NCBI GenBank assembly: GCA_964019695.1
Contig: OZ026517.1
Coordinates: 56,923,172-56,987,171 of the forward strand
Reading direction: 5' to 3'
DNA: 64,000 nt
Source: Loripinus fragilis
Lineage: Eukaryota; Mollusca; Bivalvia; Lucinida; Lucinidae
Shown here: in pieces, positions 56,469-64,000 of the stretch
How the letters are laid out: each line of letters opens with the position of its first letter
Position numbering within the stretch: position 1 is the stretch's first letter
Notes under the pieces: model-generated
The model's input: only the letters and a program-made list of their open reading frames with translations
Databases searched by the model: none
Told to the model about the DNA's origin: nothing
Made by a program: the position numbers and the translations under genes

Positions 56469-57041
56469 CCAGCTTTTACTGACATCAAAAATTGGACGTG
56501 GGCGAATTACGAGCAACACGTGCATGACTCTTTGATAACCTTCTGTACCACTGTTTATAAAACTGCGATGAAATTATATCCTCCGAATTTCAAGACACCC
56601 GAGTTTCAGTTTACCAGTATGGCCAGTGACGCTCGTGTTAACTGTCCAACAGATATTCTGGCAATGTATGCTGCTTCTACCTTTACTTCCCCTGTCTTTA
56701 GATATATCGTGACGTCAGTACCCTCTCAGCCGATCGATGTAGAAGGTGACTCTTTTGCGTCCTCGTATTCTTTCCATACATGGGATATCGTGGCTTTCTT
56801 TGGTTTTGTGTCAGAGTATATAAAATCTCCGACGATAGAAGACCAACAGTGGCAAGAAAATGTGAGAAGTGAGGTTTCATCATTTGTTAAACATGGACGT
56901 CCCAATAGTACCACGTGGCATGGGTATCCCTCCGTTGTAGCTAACTTGTCAAGTACAACGATTACCCAGAAAGCTTATAATCCCACTCAGTGTGAATTTT
57001 GGCTTCATAATGGCTTCTTTTCCTACGCATGGATTAATTGA
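56469..57041 (+). CDS. Carboxylesterase/cholinesterase-family protein, C-terminal exon (after the LTR insertion)
   Basis: An open frame of 190 codons runs from the repeated CCAG to a TGA at 57039-57041. It shows the C-terminal half of the alpha/beta-hydrolase esterase fold. D/N-C-P (SDARVNCPTDILAMYAAS) is the usual Cys-bearing helix. SFHTWDIVAFFGF holds the putative catalytic His (codon 56775-56777) followed by the aromatic F-x-F stretch, and a late Cys (QCEFWL) closes a disulfide in this family. The catalytic Ser and acid residues lie in upstream exons, none of which I found in the window. The frame starts exactly in phase with 49997-50012 across the target duplication, so the insertion split this exon. 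The GTG at 56520 is not a start. Confidence 0.75.
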   Translation, partial: PAFTDIKNWTWANYEQHVHDSLITFCTTVYKTAMKLYPPNFKTPEFQFTSMASDARVNCPTDILAMYAASTFTSPVFRYIVTSVPSQPIDVEGDSFASSYSFHTWDIVAFFGFVSEYIKSPTIEDQQWQENVRSEVSSFVKHGRPNSTTWHGYPSVVANLSSTTITQKAYNPTQCEFWLHNGFFSYAWIN

Positions 57042-57059
57042 ACACCCTGATGATAAGAA

Positions 57060-57345
57060 CTGATTTCGTTGTATGCGAACAACAAAGGCACAGACTAGCC
57101 TGCGAATCCGCACAGGCTGATCAATGCCTTTGTAATTCGCTCTCTGAAAAGTTTAGTAATCTAGTTAAAAGTCGCTCAGTTTAAAATTATAGTATTCTAG
57201 CTAGTTTATGTAACTATGCAGGCTGAATTGGGTCTTACCTATTTTTTAAGGATCGTCATGACGTCCAAGTTAGCATATAAAAGCGGACCACCCCAAGCCC
57301 GCCATCGAAACGCCATTTGAACGGTGTTGGGCTAGTGGGCTAGGA
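57060..57345. repeat. Palindromic repeat pieces after the esterase stop
   Basis: 57080-57135 has CAAAGGCACAGACTAGCCTG and CAGGCTGATCAATGCCTTTG arms. 57298-57342 is a diverged member of the GCCATTTAAATGGCG palindrome family. Confidence 0.55.
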
Positions 57346-57527
57346 AATGATTTTGGTACTAATTACAATGTGGGGCAACATCAGACCCTTTGCTGCTCGC
57401 ATGCATAAAGAACGGGTGTAGATTAGACCTCAAGCCCCACTGGGTACATCATATGGGTGTTTACAGAAACATTTTGTACAAATATCATAAGTAACAAAAT
57501 TTCATGAGTTGGCCCATTTATCAAGCA
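57346..57527. other. No feature
   Basis: Short AT-rich gap without recognised features. Confidence 0.4.
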
Positions 57528-57745
57528 GGGGCGGATCCAGGATTTCTGGAAAGGGAGGTTTATATGTATAAAGGTGTGAGGTTAGCTTTGCAGATTTTAT
57601 CTATCTTTTTATTAAATATCCCATGAAAATGAAATAATTTGGTGTCAATGAGACCATATTATTTCATTTTCATTGGATATTTAAAGATAGGGGTGAGAGG
57701 GCGGTTTAAGTGAATCCTCCCGAACCCCTCTGGATCCGTAACTGC
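57528..57745. repeat. GGATCC-ended hairpin element
   Basis: GGGGCGGATCCAGGATTTCT and CCCCTCTGGATCCGTAAC are inverted ends. The middle pairs too (ATATCCCATGAAAATGAAAT and ATTTCATTTTCATTGGATAT). About 215 bp. Confidence 0.7.
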
Positions 57746-58104
57746 ATTTATCAGGCCACTACCCCTCTGCGGAGAATATAATAATTTATTAAGAGTGTGA
57801 GGATGGGATATATAAATCCGCCTGGTGATCACCATTTGGAATATAACGATTCAAAGCGTGACGTCATGTGATTTGAAATTGGTGTCAAAACGTTTATAGT
57901 CGTATTTGACAAAGCCTCTTCATTAAAATCCTTTTTTTAAGATTCAAGTCACGAATTAATCAAAGTTATTTTACTACTGTGATAATTAGTATCACTCACT
58001 TCTGTATCGATACACGCTTGTACTATAGAAAATATCAATTTCATTGACATTAACCCATGAACAGCATTGTGTGAAATATAAATCAAACAGGCGCTACACT
58101 ATGC
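57746..58104. other. No gene seen
   Basis: Nothing supportable. Confidence 0.4.
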
Positions 58105-58550
58105 CAATTGGTTATACAAGAGGTGTGTCATGTTTATTTGAACAAATTGAAAATTGCCATTACTAATTTATTCCTCATTAATTTTTGTAATAAATGATTT
58201 AATGTATAATTTATAGATCATGGATTTATAGGAATAAATTGGGAACGAGCGAAGCGAGTGAACCACTTAATTTCTTTATAATTGTAATATATGTTCTATG
58301 ACCTACTTATAGTTTTCTCCTCCCCTTTCCTTTGGATATAGCTCTTAAAATCATTTAAGGGGGTGGGGCATGTATTTCGAGGTCTCGTGTTAAGGTTATC
58401 CTTTAAATTGTAATTTTGTCTATTTGGTCAAACTAGGGACACGTCCGTTATTTATGAGAAAGCAAAATGTGTTTTCATTTATATGCAACTGCAAAAAGTG
58501 AAATTTACATCTGTTCAAATAAACATGAAACATGTCTCATATAACATCGC
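58105..58550. mobile_element. MITE with TCATGTTTATTTGAACA ends
   Basis: GTCATGTTTATTTGAACAAA at the left and TGTTCAAATAAACATGAAAC at the right are inverted partners. The interior has GAACGAGCGAAGCGAGTG, a short palindromic motif. Non-coding. Confidence 0.65.
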
Positions 58551-58599
58551 AAGATAATCAATGTGTTGAAAGAAGCTGTTAGCCAATGAAAAGTAAGGT

Positions 58600-59109
58600 A
58601 GACAAAGGTCAGGAATCTATACAAGATGCCACACCTGACCAAGGACACCATATGGGAAAGTGACAAAACACAAAAAACAAAAAAACATTACATACAAGAG
58701 AGCCAAGAGGTCAGCCATTTCCCAGCAGGTGACCACAAGGCTGCAAAGAACAGACAAGACAGTATGACAGAAAAACACGAAACATAAATAAGAAAAGGAT
58801 CCACAAAAGAAGCGCCACCTTGGAACGGTCAGTAAAACATTTACTGGAGGCCATAAGCATGTTTGGCGGTAACAATCTAACCCTTATTTCTGATGTGGAT
58901 CAAGATTAATAGATTTTTGGTTCGCATGAAAGATCCCTAACTTACCAATGTATCATCTCCTAATATATACAAATCACGATATAAAAAGGAAATATAACAA
59001 AGATAAGGACTAAACAGTATGTATAACTGACTAACAGAGTAAATCCAACAGTTAAACATCGAAGGGCCTGACCACACACACAACATACATGTATCAGGCC
59101 TTAACCCTC
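58600..59109 (-). repeat. Retroelement 3' flank
   Basis: Non-coding sequence following the RT relic on the minus strand. It has A-rich blocks, and an inverse counterpart exists at 28150-28340. Confidence 0.4.
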
Positions 59110-59480
59110 TAATCCATAGATGAGTCTTTAAGTTGGAACCTCATAGCGTCTGAAGTTTGACCCGCCAGCGAGCAATTTAAGAGGAAAACAAAGTTGCCAA
59201 ACATGATTTGGCTGACAACCAAGCATGCAGTCTGTTGCAATACATTAATGTTATCAACATTTTTTTTTATAATTTGAAACTATTTTAACAATCTGCGCTG
59301 AAAATTTATAAGGGACAACAACTTTCTTTAATTTATACACTTAGTCGCCATAAAACTCTGGTTCTGAAAGTCCCTGGAGCAAGAGAGATTTAAGTCTGCC
59401 ATTGAGTTTAGATATCAAATCATAGTATCGGCGGTAAAATTTAGTAAAATTTATGATACCGATAACCTAAGAAGTTTCTG
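59110..59480 (-). pseudogene. Second, more decayed reverse-transcriptase fragment
   Basis: Minus-strand translation gives a tract parallel to the C-terminal part of 21776-22555: INFTKFYRRYYDLISKLN, then SLLLQGLSEPEFYGD. It has in-frame stops and a frame break after VSNYKKK. The C-terminal part and downstream flank are collinear with the 22-kb copy. A dead, 5'-truncated copy. Confidence 0.65.
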
Positions 59481-59504
59481 AGTTAACAGTGTATTATATG
59501 ACAT

Positions 59505-59710
59505 ATAAGATATGTAAAAGAAAATAATACATAGTGTTTCCATGATATAAAAATATGTCATGAAGGCTAGCTGATTATGGATAAACAACTAGTCTTCTCG
59601 GACGAGTTGTTTACGCGTATTCAGCCAAGCCCGAGTGAAAGATGTTTCATATCACGGAAACACAATGTATTCTGTATATATAAGATCTCTTTTCAACGCA
59701 AAAGTTTTGC
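59505..59710. mobile_element. Palindromic MITE
   Basis: CATAGTGTTTCCATGATAT and ATATCACGGAAACACAATG are inverted partners near the ends. ACTCGTC-type arms (GGACGAGTTG) pair with AACTAGTCTTC at the centre. Non-coding. Confidence 0.6.
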
Positions 59711-60052
59711 AACTTATTAGAGTCCCACAGCGTTATTCTGGCTTTATTGACGTTCTCTACAGAGGGTTCGAAGAAGCATAATAATAGGATTACACTACTT
59801 TTCATAGAAACAGGTAAATTACGGTGTATATTATACCGCAGTAAATGATGATATATACATGTATAAAGTACCCATTACCTGGAATAGTTTATATTTTTTG
59901 TTTACAAAGATTCTCATGTATCTTTGAATCCACAGTATTTCCAATAATATTTACCAATAAAAAAGTTATTTTAACTCACTAATTTTAGAAAAATACATGC
60001 ATTGTATTATATTTAAAATGTTATATGAACATTCCAATCACAAGGAGATATT
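59711..60052. other. No gene seen
   Basis: Nothing supportable. Confidence 0.4.
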
Positions 60053-60121
60053 CATAGCATAGTGGATGAACCGCTTGTACACTGTCATGGAAGGTACGAG
60101 TTCGATCCCCGTCACTGTACT
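60053..60121 (+). repeat. tRNA-like sequence with T-tract terminator
   Basis: AGCATAGTGGATGAACCG (A box) and GAGTTCGATCCCC (B box, 60098-60110) at tRNA spacing, then seven or more T. The 5' and 3' ends do not pair into a convincing acceptor stem, so this is a SINE head or tRNA relic. Confidence 0.5.
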
Positions 60122-60138
60122 TTTTTTCAATGTTATTA

Positions 60139-60612
60139 TCTCCACGTTTTTTTTTAAAAAAGCGGAGATATTGTTATCGCCTCCATCCGTCCGTCTGTCC
60201 TTCCGTTAGGTTACCTCCATCTAAACCGTTGGACGAAATCCAACCAAATTTGGTATGTGAGTTAATCATATGAATGGGGCGTGCAACGGCACTTTTTATT
60301 TTGGCCGCGCCCTCTTGGGCCCTGAGGAGGGGTCGAAAGGTCAAATATCGTTAACCCTGGGGTCAAACTGGTGACCTTGGGATGGGGTCGAAAGTTCAAG
60401 TTTCATTAAAATCAAATTGCAAAGTCATTTGTAATGATTTTTATACCAAACTTTGTGTGTGTTCTCACAAAGAAAATATATAAAACACATAAAACAGAAT
60501 TTTGATTCTGTAGCCTAGGTCATGTCCGAGGGTGGGACTTTGTGGTGCTGGGGCTGTCAAAAAGTTTAGCGTGGGGATTTTCGATGGCGCCCCATCGACT
60601 GGGCGTTCTAGT
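60139..60612 (+). mobile_element. Helitron-like non-autonomous element, copy 2
   Basis: It begins TCTCCACG after an A and ends GTTCTAGT before T. A 7-bp-stem hairpin TCGATGGCGCCCCATCGA ends 10-11 nt before CTAGT, the classic Helitron 3' signal. The poly-T/poly-A subterminal hairpin and TCCGTCCGTCTGTCC run are shared with copy 1 at 16794. Confidence 0.65.
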
Positions 60613-60883
60613 TTATATTTTTATTTATTTATTTATTGATACAATTGTTTGAATATATCCAATTCATTTGGGTTGCCAGATATCGCTTTAATGACAGCAA
60701 ACAGTCCATACCATATTGAGTTTATGCATTCCGTTGCATCTCGCATATATGTTTTCGTGTTTGCTTATGTCCCATTCAAGGGACACTTTGTATAAATGTT
60801 AAAACTGTTGTCCAAACATGGTTAAAGGATACATATGAGAATATTATACAATAAGAATGACGAAAAAGAAATGAAAGCATTGA

Positions 60884-60961
60884 TGGGATTCAAACCCTGC
60901 GTATATTGGAAAAAGAATGGATTTTCTGCTGGCGGTGACTCTATCAACTGAGCTATCGATG
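60884..60961 (-). repeat. tRNA-like sequence
   Basis: On the minus strand ATAGCTCAGTTGATAGAGTC (A box, very tRNA-like) is followed by GGGTTTGAATCCC (B box, plus 60885-60897). The variable middle is too long and unpaired for a normal tRNA. A tRNA relic or SINE head is the better reading. Confidence 0.55.
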
Positions 60962-61566
60962 TTGACAACAAATAGTTTTCAAAATCCAAACCTGACTTCT
61001 GACACCCAAATGTTTTGATTTCAATGTTTACAAACAAGCAAAATATAAACATAGCCATTAGATGTTGGAAGAACCACAGTGATTTTTGGAATTGGAGTTA
61101 ATAACTTTGGCAATGCCTTAGTGTTAGTTTAATTAATGAAATGCAATTGTATTTACTGATTTCCAATGATGAGACATTATAATTTATTATTGAAAAAAAT
61201 AATCGTGTCAGTTGTTATATTTATGAAATAAAACGCATTATATGTTGTTGCAAAACTTTTGCGCATGGGTATATTGTTGCAATGTTTTTGCGTTTTAGTA
61301 TATATACCTTTTTAGTGTTTCCAAGAAAAAGAAAAAGACAAAGAAAAGGCAACAAAGAAAACAATGCGTAGTTATACACACTGACAGAAAGGAAACCATA
61401 ACATCACTCGTGAAATATATCACTACTCAAGATACTTAAGCTATTACAAAAAGTAGTTCTGCAAATAACATTATCTCACTAGTGAAACATTTCACTTCTT
61501 AAGATTCTAAAACTATCTCACTTAAAAAATTGGAAAATTATGCCAGATAAATAATATTATACAAAT
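60962..61566. other. No gene seen
   Basis: A short AAGAAAAAG purine tract near 61325-61350; otherwise nothing. Confidence 0.4.
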
Positions 61567-61695
61567 ATTGACTTTAATGAGTAGACATGAGGATTTATCT
61601 ACCTGAAAGTGATATTCACCATGGCTGCAATGCAGAGGTGAATATCACTTTCAAGGGTAGATAAATCCTTAGGTCTAATGAAATAGAAGTCAATA
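61567..61695. repeat. 129-bp hairpin
   Basis: The arms start ATTGACTTTAATGAGTAGAC and end in the complementary GTCTAATGAAATAGAAGTCA. The inner arms GAAAGTGATATTCACC/GGTGAATATCACTTTC are perfect, around a 17-nt loop. Non-coding MITE or structural RNA-like hairpin. Confidence 0.8.
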
Positions 61696-62329
61696 ACTGT
61701 TATGTTATATGACTTTTCAACTGTAACTTTCACTTTTGTCACTAAATTTGTATTATTGAAGTCATGTTCAACCTAAAGACTTTTTCACAAGTTTTAGCAA
61801 CTGTATTTAAAATATTTAATGAAGTGTTTGTATTTTGAAATGTATATAAATTCTCTGTATGCAAACTGTAAATAATACAACACTTTTTATAGTTTGTTTA
61901 TTCAAAAACGAAAAATGAACAAACAAAACAAAACAAAACTGTTGTTAAAATGCATTAAAAAGGCTTAAATATACATGTTGGGAGATGAAAAAGCATGCTA
62001 ATTGCAAACTCATCATGCTATTTTAGCTCTCTAGAGTGTGATAAAAGAAAGTTGTCAAAATATAAACCTCTGGAAACTAGTTTGAGCTGGTTTTCATCCT
62101 ATATCAACCTGTAGGCCAGTTAAGACCAGATTTCAGGTAGACATAGAGATTTATATAGACACATTGGGCCAATCAGGAGACAGGATTCTATCCAGTCATA
62201 TAACAATAGGGTTTATCAACTCTTATAATTGATATTTACCTCGGCCTACTGCCTGCAAAAATATTGCTTAACAGAACAGAACAGAATTTGTTTAGACATA
62301 AACTATATAGACGGATGGCTGAGAATGGG
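61696..62329. other. No gene seen
   Basis: An AACAAAACAAAAC tract near 61920 and AGAACAGAACAGAA near 62273; no gene. Confidence 0.4.
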
Positions 62330-64000
62330 TTTGCTCCCCCCCACCCTAGGGAATTTTGCAGTCATATCCTTTCTTGTTGAGAATTGAAAGCCGAGTCTTT
62401 TAAGAGATGTTTGCACTCTGTGCTCCGGGGCGTTAGTCTGTAAGAGCCTGTAACATACGTTACTTAATCAAACTAAGAAAAAGTAAATTGAAAGTTTGGG
62501 CTACAAATTAAAGACATTAAAATATTTATTTTTAAAAACCATTCATATAGTCTGCATACTGGATATCTTAACTACATATGACAGCCATTTGAACTAAATT
62601 GCCGCGTCCTAAGGTGTCATATGCGTTACATAAATCAGAAACCCATTAAAATTTGCAAGTATGGCTAAAATCATTTACATTCACAATCTCTCTGTGTGTT
62701 TTGCAAAATGTTTTTAACCATGTCTGACTAGCTTATGCAATTCGCTAACAGAAAAATTAAAGTTTGTTTCCCTAGCTTGAATATTTTTTTCTGGAATGAG
62801 CAATTAATCAACCCTACCCAAACCCAGTTTTAAGGTGATATCTTTGGTATTAAAACTAAAGTAAAAATAGTTAAAAATATTTGCAGTTGATGAATGTGTT
62901 TCATTGTTTGGGATTTATTTGCTTATATGAAAAGACTCATAAATCTGCAAGTTTGTTGCAAAATTTTTAATATCAGAGGCTGTAACATATGTTACCTGAT
63001 GTAATAAATGGGCAAGCTCATTGTCTTTACGTAAGATATGCCTAAAAATGTTTTAATCTCCTCGAGGGAATTTCGCAGACATATTCCTTCTTATAGTACA
63101 ACTCAAGTTGCATCGATTTAGGGATGTTTGCACTCTCTATGTTGGGGCGTTAGACTGAAACAGCGTGTTACATGCGTTACTATATCAAATAAAGGAATGT
63201 AGTTTGAAAGTTTGAGCTAAAATTGTGAAAAAACTTGCAGCTGTTGGATATCTTACATTGTTTAGGGATTTAAAACTGGCTCCGATGATAAAGGCTTATA
63301 TATCTGCTAGTTGTCATCAAGTTTTAAAGATCAGAGAGCGTTACATATGTTAGCGTGATAAGTAAAATCATCAAACAGTATTTTGACATCAAGCTGAGTA
63401 AGGACCTGCTCCATCCTTATCCCCTTTGGAATTCTGCAGACAAATTACATATTATGTAACCATTCAAGGTGCATTTAATAAGAAATGTTTGCACTCTGTA
63501 AGTCGGGGCGTTAGCCTGTAACAGCTTGTTACATATGTTACTATATCAATTTGAGAATAAGAAATTTGAATGTTTGAGCTACTAAATGAAGACATTAAAA
63601 TGATCTAATAAATTGACATTCTTATAGTCTTTATACTGGATGTCTTTACTACATATGGAAGCTGTTTAACATTAATACTGCTAACTGTGGTTTTATGTGC
63701 GTTACATGAACCTAATTATAATTTAAAAGCTATAATTGTGGCTATCGTCATTTAATTAAACAACTTCTATGACTTGGTTTCAAACTATTTTATTAGATTT
63801 TACAAACATATACTCAATTGATGAATGGAAAAAGCCAACGTTGCTTTTCTATCTTAAATATATTGTCTTGTAGGAGCTAATACACAGCCCTACTCCCAGT
63901 TTTACAGAGAAGCGAATTTTGTTATTACCGTTTAAGTAAAACACATGAAAGCGATTACAGGGTGTGGATATTTTTCATTTTCTTAGTCTGTCTTGCTCAT
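62330..64000 (+). repeat. Diverged tandem array, roughly 360-bp period, running off the window
   Basis: GATGTTTGCACTCT...GGGGCGTTAG...TGTAACA...CGTTACT occurs near 62.41, 63.12 and 63.49 kb, with TTTTAAAGATCAGAGAGCGT/TTTTTAATATCAGAGGCTGT at 62.97 and 63.33 kb. Spacings near 360 and multiples suggest four to five diverged units. ACTGGATATCTTAACTACAT/ACTGGATGTCTTTACTACAT supports the same phase. The array continues beyond 64,000. Confidence 0.65.

Noticed and set aside
56698..56914. Minus-strand frames inside the esterase exon
   Set aside because: Shadows of the coding exon on the plus strand.
60053..60121. Functional tRNA gene
   Set aside because: A and B boxes and a T terminator are present, but the acceptor stem does not pair convincingly.

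Overview
This is AT-rich, intron- and repeat-laden animal DNA with no bacterial-style gene packing. A B-box/coiled-coil/beta-propeller (TRIM-NHL-like) gene, many tRNA-derived SINE heads, CA microsatellites and dense MITE-type inverted-repeat elements all fit a lophotrochozoan, most likely a bivalve mollusc. That is an inference from gene and repeat style; the sequence does not fix the species.

Only two cellular protein-coding loci can be supported. (1) A single-coding-exon TRIM/NHL-like gene on the minus strand (4624-6465). It has a splice acceptor next to its ATG, and its last 29 codons plus stop are duplicated in tandem just downstream. (2) The C-terminal exon of a carboxylesterase/cholinesterase-family gene on the plus strand, split into 49997-50012 and 56473-57041 by an LTR element.

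The LTR element (50013-56468, minus strand) is the most informative object in the window. It has 888/891-bp LTRs that are about 99% identical, a 4-bp target duplication (CCAG), a purine tract at the 3' LTR and a short gag-like ORF. It also has a long open envelope-like gene with a furin-type site, fusion-peptide-like segment and C-terminal membrane anchor. Two further ORFs lie between env and the 3' LTR. No pol region (protease, reverse transcriptase, integrase) is present, so the copy is non-autonomous, yet env and the downstream ORFs are open.

Layout: 0.6-4.0 kb holds SINE-like and MITE/foldback elements; 4.0-6.5 kb the TRIM-like gene with nested tandem duplications; 8.5-12.1 kb a TIR element split by a 2.56-kb solo-LTR-like insert; 12.1-14.1 kb MITEs. 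At 14.1-20.6 kb and 24.5-27 kb there are copies of a CA-microsatellite-bearing repeat, themselves hit by Tc1/mariner-like, Helitron-like and PIF/Harbinger-like elements. A degraded reverse-transcriptase gene lies at 21.8-22.6 kb with a second fossil at 59.1-59.5 kb. A minisatellite is at 28.6-29.5 kb, another copy of the 8.5-kb TIR element at 34 kb, a 1.6-kb imperfect palindrome at 35.7-37.3 kb and a series of hairpins at 38.5-40.1 kb. The interval 41.3-43.7 kb holds repeats, 46.4-49.2 kb an inverted pair of exon-like fragments, and 47.0-47.4 kb a 50-bp minisatellite. The split esterase exon and LTR element follow at 50-57 kb, then further MITE, RT-fossil and tRNA-like pieces, and a roughly 360-bp-period diverged array from 62.3 kb to the window end.

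All identifications are by eye from motifs, termini and target duplications; no database search or alignment was run.
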